The position numbers and the translations under genes are program-made. From positions 44,563,269 through 44,627,268 of the forward strand of contig OX439041.1 in assembly GCA_949317995.1 (NCBI GenBank): a DNA stretch of 64,000 nucleotides. Direction: 5' to 3'. Source of the stretch: Acholoe squamosa. Lineage: Eukaryota > Annelida > Polychaeta > Phyllodocida > Polynoidae. Positions 26,571 to 37,365 of the stretch are shown piece by piece (within the stretch, counting starts at the first letter, position 1; every line of letters begins with the position of its first letter). Below the pieces are notes generated by a model. That model ran no database searches and was not told the DNA's origin. It saw only the letters and a program-made list of their open reading frames with translations.

Positions 26571-26628
26571 CCCCAGGTAGCACAGAGACGTTGGCATAAC
26601 GTTGGGCCTACGTTGGCCCAACCATCGG
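26571..26628. other. filler between the two 3.4-kb copies
   Basis: 57-58 bases not present at the outer edges of the duplication. It is built of repeated ACGTTGG/CCAACG motifs (gacgttggcataacgttggg, then cctacgttggcccaacc), which can fold back. It looks like a piece of a dispersed CGTTGG-type repeat inserted at the junction. Confidence 0.7.
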
Positions 26629-29600
26629 CTAGTCTTGGGAAGGACGTGTTCTGTCTGGGGATGTATACAACACGACTACACCTACTGGTCCTTTAAAAAA
26701 GGCGACGTTACACTTGTACGTGGTGCTCTGTTTCTTATCTTCTCTCTCTGATTCTATTTCTATGTCAGAAGAGATTGTTATCTTATGTCCTTTTTACGGT
26801 GATATAATGTAGTTTTAAAAACAACTAGAAACGTCCCCTTTGTAGGACCTGCCAGGGCTACATTCTGCTTTAGACCTGTCTCTGTGTGTAGTTATACATT
26901 CCTTTGATGGCGATGTATAAAGTTATGTTGGTATGAAGCTCTGCATGTCGGCTCGAGTCTAGTTACCGTCCACACAGACAACACACTAGACTCCATATCC
27001 TGTGTCATGGGCATTGACGCACTACCCTATATAGTGGCCAATAAAGTGTGAACTGGTAAGTATACGAAAAAAAAAACTTAAAAATTGGGAGCTTGGCGTT
27101 TAGGCTCCATTTATATGCCTACTTTTGGCAAGCACAAATTCATGACAGCATGTTTTTTTTTTCATTCTTTATCGTTGTCTCTTTTATTAAGTTTGGGCAT
27201 TAGGGTTTTGGCAATTTTTTAACAACAGAGTGGGATGGGTGGATTTTCTTACCAAAAAAAATTGTTGCCCCCCCCCCCTTTCGAAGCAGCCTGAAATCAC
27301 CGCCCCCTCCCTTTTCTATAGTAATGTGCTGGATCTTTCGCTGAAAAGGTGTGAATTTTTTCTCCCTCACCCAAGAAGAACCTGATTTTTGAACTATTAG
27401 CCACAGATACCTCTCACTTCGCTGTTGAAGGGCTCTCATAGCCCCGATCTGTTTTAGGGAAACATCAGTGGCAGCAAAAGGTCATATATTATCCTGTATC
27501 AAACAGTGAGTAGTGTTCGGATAAACTAGAACAGGACAAGTGATCATAGAGGTCAGGCCAACCTCAAGCTGTAACCTTGAACCTCATCGATAGTAACCAC
27601 AAGTGGTGTGGGCAATTAATGTGATAGTCTGTTATCTCTCACTATAAGCACTACACCAGGATGATCACCTTATCTTGTATCGACTCACGTACATCCTTTA
27701 AAGGCCGCATATGCATGTGTGTTACTGTGACATGTCCCTTTTGTTAACCCTTTGATAAGGGCCGCTGAGGCAAAGGGCAGCAAAAATGGATGCCCTGGCC
27801 ATGGGGACGGCCTCTGAAAAAAGTATAGTTCCTAGAGGACGAGCCTATTTTCAATTCCTATACAAATCCTATATAATGGGTGTGGACTATAGTCGATGCT
27901 AGGCCTACCATGGTGTCGACTATAGTCGGTGCTAGCCCTGCATCATGCCTATTGGTTCTCATGATGCACCAAGTGCTGGCGAGCAGTCTCGGCAGAACTT
28001 CATTGGAGCATCATGACGACCCTCAGGGCTTTTGTGTATCATCACCGTCGGGTCGGCAAAATGCACCAATGGACATGATTCACTCCTGCATATGCGGCCT
28101 TTAAACAGTTTAAATAGTTCATAAATCTAACCTCTGCCATATAGCTTGCCTGTGTTTTATTAATGGTTACTCACTGACAATTCATGCGATTCAACTCAAT
28201 GAGAGAATTAATCTTGAAGCTGTGGGTATCAATCTACGTGGAGATTTAAAATGCAGGTACTGAACATGTACCACAGCACTTGTTGACATGGGTAATATCA
28301 ACTCACATAGGATGGTCATATCTATCTCCAAGACAAGTCAGCCAATTGTTGAAGTCAATATTTGTCTGTTAATTATAACATCATTCAGTGATGTATTATC
28401 CTGTAAAGCCGATATTGAAGTGGTGTTCACTTGGTTCTTACAGCCTTGTTGAACTGAGGTGATGAAATTGGGTAGATCTCTCTAAGATTAGAAGCAGCCC
28501 TCCTTCAGAAGCCGACCCCCAAAACTTGAGGGACACATTTAATTAGCTAATTTTGAAACCATCTGAAAAATGGTTAAAACTCAGAAGCCAAAACCATCTC
28601 CTCTACTTGTGCAGACTGATATGTCCTAACCTGGTCGAGAAGTGGCACGGCTAGAGCCAATGGTGTTGAACCCCTACTACTTTAGGGAAATGCTTAAATT
28701 AAAATAAAAATTGGTCGGCTTCTGAGGGAGCTTTACGAAAAAATGTACTAAGCTATCCGTTGCTGGATGTGTTACTATCCATCCTCAGATCTTACTATAA
28801 TTGTTTTTGTTTCATCTCAATAATTAGGGCATTGTAACATCTAGGCTCGTGAATCATGAATGACTCATTACGTTTAATCAGTTACGACTTGTACTTTAAT
28901 ACAAAGTCAATATACATGTACATGTACTGGAGAGGGCGTGGGGTGGGGGGATGTATAATTAGGTATATGCCCACGGATCTCATGTAAGGCAGTAGGGGCC
29001 AATATGACTGCAGTACCGTACATGCATATATTCACATTGCTCACGACTGTTTAATATGTAGTTGTTCATGTGTAGCAATGCATTATCGACCATGTAGGCA
29101 TATTGAGTGAAACTGGACTAGTCAATAGACATACAATAACATTTAGGTATATGGCTGTAGTCAGTCCAGAGCTGGAATATTGAGCCATTGGGAGGCCCCC
29201 AGGGGCCCCCATGATACCATGTTGATTCGCACCTATACCGTATCCCCCCCCCACCCCTCCCACCTCCAAAAATATGCCCTCTGCTGACATTCCACCTCCA
29301 TCCTCTACCACATCTCCTCCCTCCCTCCCTGTCCTCTACTATACCCTCTCCCGTCCCATCACCTCTATCATAGCCCCTCCCTCCCTCCCCGTCCTCTACC
29401 ATGCCCTCTCCCCTCATATCACCTCTACCATACCCCCTCCCCGTCCTATACATAAGTTCTATCAAGGATATACAGTAGATGGCGTTAGTGTCGATGATGC
29501 CAAATTGCTCTTGCTACAGGGGCATGGTGAGTTCTCTCTTACTCACTGCAGAGTGTACCTCAAGATTTGAAATGCTCCCATCCCCTGTAAAAAAAACCTC

Positions 29601-30041
29601 TCCCTTCCCGTCCTCTACCATACCCTCTCCCCTCCCATCACTTCTACCATACCTCTCCCACCCTCCCCGTCCTCTACTTTACCAACTCCCATCAACAATA
29701 AAGACACAGGGGCACCTAGTTTCATGGGGGGGGGGGGGGGCTGTCACACTCTACCCATAGGTTATGCTCTCAGTGAGCCCTCCTATTGTATCTGAGCTTC
29801 TTGACCATACCTCCTTGCCCCGTCCTCTCCCCTCCCATGACATCTACCATACCCGCCCGCTCCCCATCCTCTACCATACCCTCTCCCCTCCCATCACATC
29901 TACCATAATCTAGTCATGAAATAATGGGTAGTTATGACTTAAATAAGTATCAAGATATAATAATGAAAAAGTATAAAGTATTTGAATTTTGCTAAAAAAT
30001 ACTAAGCATTTACTGAAAAAATTGCTCAATTTTAGGTAATA
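26629..30041 (+). repeat. 3.4-kb tandem duplication, copy 2
   Basis: A near-identical copy of 23156-26570. It ends in the same 'ttttaggtaata' and then enters unrelated sequence. The identity implies a very recent duplication, or two haplotype or contig copies placed in tandem by the assembly. Confidence 0.95.
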
Positions 30042-30358
30042 CGTACACGGCTATTTTGGCCAGTAGCCGCTTACAAATATTGGTCACATGATTTCCTTTA
30101 TAAGTTGAGGTAAAAATTAATTTTACCTTGGAATAACTACCTTAATCAATTTCTAAAGTTAATTTCACATAAGAAATGAGATGTTTAGTGAAGATTTGTG
30201 AATGAAAAAGTGAAATAAGAGGTGACCAAAAGGTGATGGTCTTAAATATGGTTCAATTCTGTGGTAGGAATCACCAAATATACCTCATATTGGTGACTTC
30301 TGTGCATATCTCACCTCAAAATATGCCAGTGGAACAAAGCATGGTGTAGCCTCTGGGA

Positions 30359-30810
30359 TAGGAGTGTCATTGACATCCAATTTATGTCAATGATGAATAT
30401 CATCATTTTGATCCTTGATATTTCGATTATATCGATTATTCACAACCTGACTGAAAAGACCTGGATATGAGCTTTTTAACAGTGAAATAATTTTCCAGAT
30501 ACTCCCAACTATGAGGTAAATAAGAGCTGTTTATAAATTCTCTTCATTTTCAAATCTTTTATTTCTAATTTTCTGAATAATTTTATCATAAAGCCTTATT
30601 TCATGTGGCTCAGGTGATTTGACAGTGTACTTTTGATCATAACTTCGGTTCTAATAGGAATATTTCCAAAATTCTTTAAGATTTAGAAAGCCTAAAGTCT
30701 AAGTATTTAGGGAACCAATTATTACATCGATATAATAGTTTTATCGATGCGATAATTGCGATTTTGTAAATCACGATGTATCGATTTGGTAGGTATCAAT
30801 GACACTCCTA
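30359..30810. mobile_element. non-autonomous hAT-like foldback element with 8-bp target duplication
   Basis: The ends are TAGGAGTGTCATTGA and its inverse TCAATGACACTCCTA. Immediately outside are CTCTGGGA (30351-30358) and CTCTAGGA (30811-30818), an 8-bp direct repeat with one mismatch, as expected for hAT insertions. The interior is AT-rich with atcgat-type palindromes and no coding frame. Confidence 0.82.
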
Positions 30811-30818
30811 CTCTAGGA

Positions 30819-31650
30819 AGCTTGAAATCACTTTTAAAATTTAGATAATCTTAAGCATGAGTATCACTATAATGTCATTTTTCTAACCTATGCTGGCAAT
30901 AGGCCATAATAAAAAAAGATTGTGCAAATGGTGTACCGGTATGGTCAAATATGGCTCATTTAGTCATTAATTTAATTGGCTTCGTACCAGGTCCCAGCCC
31001 CCAGGTGGCCAAAATTTTAAAATTTTTATTTTAAAATAAAGTTTTTTATATACACAGAAAAACGTTGTTTCTTCAAGTTTTGCTAAAATATTTCTGCACC
31101 ATTTCTGGCCAAATATAAGCCATGTTTCACGGATGACTGGGCCTGCCTTCAGCACGTCTCCGACTGCATGGCTGCCCGGGGAGGTGGCCAGCCCGGCCCG
31201 GCAACAAGACCCTGTCCCCCCGGTCTCCTATGCCAGGACCCAACACACGTACCCGGAGCCAACTGGGTCAACCAGTGGCCGACGTGTGTGATCAAATTGG
31301 AGACAATTACATGGACATACAGGGAACAAACCAAACTTCTCTACTCACTAGGGTTTGCAGAGATCTCTCGTCTTTGCCGATGTAAGCACTATAGTCCGGA
31401 TCCATTGTGGTTTAGGTAGTAATCCAACAGTTTATCAACATGTTTGTGTGTATTTCAAGTTTGAACGTCACCCCGGACTTGCCGGGTCTACTCCTCCACT
31501 TGGTCACCACCGTTGGGCGGCGGCGTTCACGCCTGGACGGGTCCATATCAGGATGACGGTGGGGGCCATGCGACAAGCCAAGCGTGAAGCAGGTCACAGC
31601 AGGGACCAAATAAGTAGCAAGACAGACTGGAAAACCCAGTTCTGGGTCGT
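30819..31650. other. AT-rich then GC-rich gene-poor stretch
   Basis: AT-rich to about 31140, then an abrupt GC-rich block to about 31850. On the plus strand 31150-31280 reads as a Cys/Pro-rich open segment (CPPGLLCQDPTHVPGANW) after a 'cttcag' acceptor-like site. I do not recognise it and cannot show that it is spliced. Confidence 0.3.
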
Positions 31651-31841
31651 CTAGAGATCGTCGATCACGGTCTCGTAGTGGACAGTAAGTCCGGTTGGAG
31701 GAGGCGGGTCACCAAGGACAAAGGGCTTGTGAGACAGACAGAACGGCCACCCCTTCAATGTCACCATACCGTAGTAGTAGCGTCTGTGAACGGTTGGATC
31801 CCGCTGCATCCCTCCCCAGTGGATCCCAATCGTCGACACCG
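31651..31841 (-). CDS. possible terminal coding exon, unidentified
   Basis: On the minus strand this reads open to a TAG at 31651. It includes GMQRDPTVHRRYYYGMVTL and ends GLTVHYETVIDDL. Third positions are GC-rich, unlike the surrounding AT-rich DNA, which favours real coding. A pyrimidine-rich tract with acceptor-like AGs lies just upstream (31842-31875). No family is recognised and no partner exon was found, so it could be a fragment or chance. Confidence 0.3.
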
Positions 31842-31875
31842 CTCATAAAACAGCTGTAGGGTGAGGGGGGGGGGG

Positions 31876-32710
31876 GTCCCCCGGTGCTGCTGACTGGGTT
31901 ATCAAAGGCCAGCTGTGTCGGCTACACGTCAAAGTTTAAGTTTTAATAGTCCCATATAGTCTCTCACCACACTAACACCCACAATTCTAAATTTCTCCAT
32001 ACTTTACCGACTTAATTGGCCCAGGTCCTCCTGGGTCATTGGCGGCGCTTTTTTGGTCAAAAACTGATGGTCATGAATTGGAACTTTAGATGGGAATTGT
32101 TCATCAAAATTGGGGGGATAATTAAACAAAAACTCATGGAAACATTCTTTAGGATGTAGTCTTTCATTGCACATGCACAATTCCTGGAAAAAAAATCTTT
32201 AGCTATAAAACAGCTGAAGAAAAAACCTGAAATGTTTGAACCTCTTTCTCACGAAAACGAGGCTCCATAGGATTGCATTAGGCGGTCCATTTCGGTGGTC
32301 GACAGGGGGTCAAAATAACACATTGACTCCTATGGGAATTGGGTAATTGAGACGCTTTTTTTCACCATAATTTTGTTATGTCGACCTCCTCACTTTCGCC
32401 GTTTCGGTCTGGAGACTTGACGCATGCGCGCAGAGTAACCAGTTACTATAGAAGCTTACTGAAGTCTGGTTGTGCCTTACTGGTGACGATTTCATACTTT
32501 AGAACAGTTTATTGAAATTCCCAAAATGTTGCCCCCTATACCTATTGGTATAGAGGTATTATGGTAGGGTAGGCCTAGTGAAATTTAATGAAAACAAAGA
32601 ACAAAGACATAAGACTAAAAAAAAAAGAGAAGATTTACAATGTTCATATTTTTTGTGTGGATGTAATGAAGTCCTGAATCATTGTGAAACTGAACATGAA
32701 ATGATAATCA
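31876..32710. other. gene-free stretch
   Basis: No exon or repeat identified with confidence, apart from simple A/T runs. Confidence 0.35.
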
Positions 32711-33136
32711 CCCGGGGGGGGACACTCACATTTTTTCTGACACAGGTGTGTGGCTGGAGCTACAACAACCCTTACCCTTGTTAGGGGGATTTTACCTCAA
32801 AAACTGTACCCTTCTTAGGGTACTTTAAAAAAAAAAAAAAAAAAAACTATGTTTTTAAAGAAATATCTCACTCATAAACCATTAGAATTCCCTAGATGTG
32901 AAAATATCTCCTGAAAACTAGGGAATTATGGTCAAAATGTGGGTATTTTTAGGGGATGTTTCACACCTAAGTCAAAAGTGAACCCTTGTTAGGGGGATTT
33001 TGGTCAAAGTTGACCCTTGTTAGGGGGATTTTGGCCTAGAAATTGGACCCTTGTTAGGGGGATTTTGATGAAAAAGTGCCCTTGCCAGCCGCACACAAGT
33101 GTCAGCAAAATATATGAAGTGTCCCCCCCCCCCCGG
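32711..33136. mobile_element. CCCGGG-ended foldback element with 7-8 bp target duplication, copy 1
   Basis: The left end is CCCGGGGGGGGACACTC and the right end is GTG..GAAGTGTC-C(n)-CCGG, an inverted pair that also includes TGACAC(A/T)(G/T)GTG. GATAATCA occurs directly on both sides (32703-32710 and 33137-33144). The interior has four copies of 'acccttgttagggggatttt'. No transposase is encoded. The same terminal structure is found at 56881-57287. Confidence 0.8.
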
Positions 33137-33144
33137 GATAATCA

Positions 33145-34303
33145 TCTACGTTGCGATCTTAGTTAACGCCATCATACTTGTTCAGTGACGAAGATTTAAC
33201 GCGCATACGACCTCCTTATTTTCTTGGTCTACATCAGAAAAAAAAAATTATATAGCTACAAGCCATTTCTTAAAATTGACATCTATAAATGACACGGTGA
33301 AAATAATTTCTAAAATTGCCGGGACGCGCAGGGGACCCTCTTTTATGTAGACTCACCTCTATTGGAAGGTTCCAACAACCACACAGCATTTGGATCTGCA
33401 GCGACCTCAGTGGGCTGTTGGTGTACTAGTCTAGGAGATAATCGTTTAGTGGCTCGTGCTGTCACCTAGTGTAGGCGTTTGGCATTGATAGAGTGGGAAC
33501 CTGGGACTTCTCTTCCAATATCTAAAGGAGCGTTCATTGTCTATCCCAATATGGTGCATCCTCTGGAAGAGTTTTGTTACATTTTAACCCTTTATAAATA
33601 ACATGATGATTTAAAACTGCAATACCTCACATAAAAGACGCACCCTGAGTTCATGCTGAACCCATAAGGTGCATTTGGGGCCCGGGACTTGGGGCTTTAT
33701 TTTTGAGGTTTAAGTAATATTCTATAATACAAAATGTTGGGAATGTCTATAAATCACACCCTGAATAATACACATTCTATAAGGTGCAGCACGATGTACT
33801 TATTTTTTGTATTATCAGAATTACGGTTGTTGTTTGTTTTTTTTTGGTAAAATCACGCCTCACTCCTTTTCGAGGTATAGTCCTATTAAAATCTAAATTA
33901 TGACACGGTCACGTGATGCACAAATGCAGCACTGGTGAGTTATATGCCAGGGATGCATTCATGCATATACATGTAGATTCCAGATAAGGTAGCATGTTCA
34001 GTGCACTACAATTGGCACCATACAACTTATAACTGGATATTACATGCACCCTGCAAGTTGCAAATGGTACACTAGGGACATAAAGAGGAAACTACCAACT
34101 AAAATTGATGACTGGCAACTAACATCACATAAATGACAACAGTCAACTGGTAACCCATAGGCAGCAGTTAGGAACTGAATACCAGCAAACTATAGCGAGG
34201 GATCGGGTTATTATGTCAAGGTGAATATCGAAGCTCCATAGAGAAAGCACTGAGACCGCGTATTGCATCCCTGCGTTAAATAACCAGCGCCAAATCAGCA
34301 CAA
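33145..34303. other. gene-free stretch
   Basis: A weak exon-like segment at 33350-33412 (minus) is not supported further. 33620-33800 has pieces of the 'ataagacgca' family, and 33911-33945 carries the dispersed 'gatgca..atgcagcactggtgagtt' half-repeat. Confidence 0.35.
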
Positions 34304-34392
34304 TGACGTCATACGCCCACTGCGCATGTGCAGCCCTTTTGAAACGTGAACATCCAAGATGGCGGCGGTCAGCATTTCGCGATGACGATGGG
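34304..34392 (+). promoter_or_regulatory. promoter-like cluster: CRE, NRF1 site, YY1-type start motif
   Basis: In order on the plus strand: TGACGTCA (34304-34311, palindromic CRE), TGCGCATGTGCA (34321-34332, NRF1-like) and CAAGATGGCGG (34355-34365, YY1-type motif often found at animal transcription starts). A possible donor (GATGG|GTAAAT) follows at about 34392. The short frame from the ATG in the YY1 motif stops after eight codons. I cannot identify the gene it would serve. Confidence 0.5.
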
Positions 34393-34471
34393 TAAATCAG
34401 AGTTAATTATGGATTATATTGATCAAATATCGATTGATTTTCCACTCAAACACCTTGACATAAATGTAAAG

Positions 34472-34610
34472 ATGAACTCTGATTAGTTTGAGCCTCCTGT
34501 TTCTTCACTCGCATGTCCTGCCCGCTCCGCACTCAGCCTACCGGCCTCATGCGGAACGTGCAGGACACGCTTGTGAAGAAACGGTCGGCTCAAACTAATC
34601 ATCGTTCACC
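34472..34610. repeat. long imperfect hairpin, about 60-bp arms
   Basis: The left arm (34472-34532, with gattagtttgagcc and gtttcttcac) is the inverse of the right arm (34548-34610, with gtgaagaaac and ggctcaaactaatc). About 15 nt of loop separates them, with several mismatches. It is non-coding: a foldback element or a structured RNA precursor. Confidence 0.8.
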
Positions 34611-35109
34611 TAACTCTCATCGTGTTGCCTGTTCCCACAGTGTACAGACAATTATATAATATAAGGCGAGATGGATGGATCATGTCTGCGTGCACAGAGC
34701 CTTCCGGGTCAGCGGTATATGTTTATCATAGTCACAGCACGGACCTGAAACACTGGATATGAAAGAAAGGCCTTCTTTGGGAGAGGTGTGCCATGGGTGT
34801 GTTTTCACCATCTGCCACTAGATCCTTATGTGTCACTAGGTGGCAGCACAGAGCCAGTATGTTAAACCTTATTCTGTGAAGTGCACCACGCTCTGTCTTC
34901 CCGCCCTTTCTCACCCTTTGCGGCCGGCTAACACTGACGGGTCAGAATCCTGCAAAACCACACCCCCTTTTGGCGTGATACCCCTCTAATTTGACCCTAG
35001 AAATATACCCCTTTTTAGGGAAAGTTTTGTTGGTGATTCAATCCAAAAATCGGTAGGCCTACCCCTTTTTGTGGAATGCTCTCTAAAAAACGTACCTGAG
35101 GCCCAATGA

Positions 35110-35650
35110 ATAGGATGGATGTGTAGTAGGCCACCAGGGGGCATTGGAGGGGCAAAATTGCTCAAAAATCATTATAAAAATATATTAAGCTAACTTTTGA
35201 TGCAGAATTCAATGGTCTTATTTAAAATGCACCATTTTCGGTTGAAATGGCCTATATTTGGATGGTAAAATGAACATTTTTCATGAGAAATCAACCTATA
35301 TGCCTGTTTCTGGTTGCCATGGCAACCATCCCAATAATCAAAATTTTCAGATTTTTATGCCAATTTCTGGGGATAATCACCAAAAACCCAAAACTGAAAA
35401 CAAAAATGGAAAATTCCTTCTAGATCAAAATCTATGATAAAAATCACCATATTGTTATGTATTTTTTTTATGAAAGGGCTGATTTATTGACTTTTTACAC
35501 ATTATAATGGTTTATAATGTATTTAGAGCTTAATCATCGATTTCAGGTATGAATAAGGCCCTATGTTCAAGGAGGGATTCTGACATAACTACTAGGAATA
35601 TTTTAAGCCAATAATGTCTCATTTTAAAGATCTTGAGATGAACTTTGATA
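35110..35650 (+). mobile_element. dispersed repeat, copy B (carries a perfect X-box)
   Basis: A diverged homologue of 16860-17360. It contains the palindrome GTTGCCATGGCAAC at 35313-35326, at the same relative position as GTTGCCATGGGAAC (17048-17061) in copy A. Confidence 0.6.
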
Positions 35651-35932
35651 ATGAATTTCCCTGCAGAGGGGTGTTTTTGCTTGCCTGGTCACATTACTGT
35701 TAGTTGATACTACTAATATGTTAGGAAGGTTTTACTAACATGTTGGGTATTTAGCCAAATCAGCAGTTTTGTCTAGATTAAGTTAGTATCTACTAACTTG
35801 GATTTTTTTTTGTGTGGGCCCTAATTACAATGTCATTAGTGGGCCAATCTAGCCATTGTATTCGTTTGATTTTTTCAAATGAAGAGGGAAATCAGGAATG
35901 GAGATAATTGAATGCAAGTAAACAAAACTTAC

Positions 35933-36087
35933 CTACTGAGATACGAGGTGTCTTTACCCTTGACTCGATCCAGAAATTCACCCACGACATGACAACGATA
36001 AGCATGCTGGGGATGTAGATACTAATGAATTGTACAAAAAAAAACTCCGTTTGAAAGTGATTTCGGTGGTATGCTGATGGAAAGACC
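35933..36087 (-). CDS. Cys-loop receptor exon: TM1
   Basis: 155 bp between aaattccag and GTAG|GTAAGTTT. It reads HRNHFQTEFFFVQFISIYIP then SMLIVVMSWVNFWI, a clear TM1 ending in the near-invariant SWVxFWI, followed by ESRVKTPRISV leading to TM2. No TM2-TM3 exon is visible at lower coordinates. Confidence 0.85.
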
Positions 36088-36198
36088 CTGGAATTTAATG
36101 CAACAGAGTAAATATTGGTGAAAAGGATAAGAATAGGCTAGATTTCAGGGGGGTGTCACATGTCACTGGATGCCTATTTCCCCATGTCCTTATTTCTA

Positions 36199-36450
36199 AG
36201 TGTAGGGGCCAGCTCTGGCTGTGAGTCCATGGCGGTATGCTATCTGTCCCCGTTCCGGTTGCACCAGCCCCCAGGGGCTGGTCAGCCAGTAAACACTGCC
36301 CCCTTGTGTCATACCGATCCAGATGGAGGTGGAAGGTAGAGAACGTCAGGTCTGGGGATGTAGCTCAGTGGTAGAGCGCTCGCTTGCAAGTTGAGAGGTC
36401 CCGGGTTCGAAACCCGGTGTTTCCAAGTACGTTTTCGCCGACCTCTACAT
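36199..36450 (+). repeat. 252-bp unit containing a tRNA gene, copy 1
   Basis: Repeated at 36612-36863 with an offset of exactly 413 bp. Only two differences were noticed (aggggctgg/agaggctgg and gatggagg/gatgtagg). The 155 bases before the tRNA body contain short perfect hairpins (gccagctctggc; accagcccccaggggctggt). The sequence between the copies (36451-36611) is not repeated. Confidence 0.92.
36354..36425 (+). tRNA. tRNA-Ala-like gene with GCA anticodon, copy 1
   Basis: 72 nt with a full cloverleaf: acceptor GGGGATG/TGTTTCC, D stem GCTC/GAGC, T arm CCGGG-TTCGAAA-CCCGG and A73. A box (TAGCTCAGTGG) and B box (GGTTCGAAACC) are intact, and TTTT at 36432-36435 can end Pol III transcription. 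By position, residues 34-36 are GCA (36386-36388), a cysteine anticodon. The acceptor has G3:U70, the alanine identity pair, plus G4:U69. The last anticodon-stem pair (31:39) is C/T, unpaired. So the body is alanine-type and the anticodon is cysteine-type. It may be a tRNA-derived repeat and not a translating tRNA. Confidence 0.8.
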
Positions 36451-36611
36451 TGGTGGAAACACCGAGTGGCCCTGCCTGTGTAAGGGGGGGCTACGGAACT
36501 CGGTGGCTGGGCCGGTATGACACAGTTAACGCTTCAACCTGCTAGGGGTAAACTAGTCACCTGCTGGAGGTTGGGTTGGAGGAGTAGGGTTGGCTGAAGC
36601 TGGTGGGGAGG

Positions 36612-36863
36612 AGTGTAGGGGCCAGCTCTGGCTGTGAGTCCATGGCGGTATGCTATCTGTCCCCGTTCCGGTTGCACCAGCCCCCAGAGGCTGGTCAGCC
36701 AGTAAACACTGCCCCCTTGTGTCATACCGATCCAGATGTAGGTGGAAGGTAGAGAACGTCAGGTCTGGGGATGTAGCTCAGTGGTAGAGCGCTCGCTTGC
36801 AAGTTGAGAGGTCCCGGGTTCGAAACCCGGTGTTTCCAAGTACGTTTTCGCCGACCTCTACAT
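36612..36863 (+). repeat. 252-bp unit containing a tRNA gene, copy 2
   Basis: The second copy of 36199-36450, in the same orientation. The sharp ends (agtgtaggggcc ... cctctacat) suggest either duplication of a defined unit or two insertions of one tRNA-derived element. Confidence 0.92.
36767..36838 (+). tRNA. tRNA-Ala-like gene with GCA anticodon, copy 2
   Basis: Identical over all 72 nt to the copy at 36354-36425, including the GCA at positions 34-36, G3:U70, G4:U69 and the 31:39 mismatch. TTTT follows at the same distance. Identity through the tRNA body while the flanks have two changes is compatible with recent duplication. Confidence 0.8.
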
Positions 36864-37110
36864 AAGCTCTAAGTTACATGTCGATTTTAAGGGAAGGCTA
36901 TCTGTCACATGTCGTTGACTTTCTATTTCCCTGTTTTACCAAATTCCATATAAAAATTGGATGGCCCTAGTCGAAAAAATGGTATGGCCTTTTTTCTTTC
37001 CCTTTCTTTACATAGAAACAAGCTTTGCAAAGATGGGCCAGACCTTAGCCTGGTACATATGAAATCGATGTAACACTATAGATATGCCTATGGTTCGGTA
37101 CCTAATGTAC
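36864..37110. other. intron sequence of the receptor gene
   Basis: No further feature seen. Confidence 0.4.
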
Positions 37111-37247
37111 TAGTAAAAAGTGTATATGCTCCCCATCAAATATTCGGGCTCCCACAAACTCAAACATGGGAACATTGACATCAGATACATCCAATATCCC
37201 CTCATCATCGGACCAACGCAGGAAGATATCTCTCGTTGAGTGACCAT
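37111..37247 (-). CDS. Cys-loop receptor exon: region between Cys-loop and TM1
   Basis: Acceptor tatatttcag, then GHSTRDIFLRW (compare the family pattern YGYTTxDIxxxW) and LDVSDVNVPMFEFVG. The proposed donor (CTA|GTACAT) gives 137 bp; 138 bp is usual. The phase does not fit the next exon and an in-frame TAG follows, so the 3' edge is uncertain. Confidence 0.6.
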
Positions 37248-37365
37248 CTGAAATATAATTACTTATATATGGTTTTCTTTGAAAAATATATAATTGATTA
37301 TGAGATGAATACGCTTATTCTTTTTGTCCTCTTTTCTAACATGTAGTACATACAGCACTCTCTAC

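Noticed and set aside
23156..30041. LTR retrotransposon with 3.4-kb terminal repeats
   Set aside because: The space between copies is only 57 bp and neither copy encodes gag, pol or integrase. No TG...CA ends are seen.
33350..33412. Short minus-strand exon-like segment (EVAADPNAVWLLEPSNRG) with a GTGAGT donor
   Set aside because: No family match, a weak acceptor, and it does not resemble the receptor TM2-TM4 region it would need to encode.
36354..36425. Ordinary tRNA-Cys gene
   Set aside because: G3:U70, A73 and the overall body are of alanine type. Eukaryotic tRNA-Cys normally has U73.
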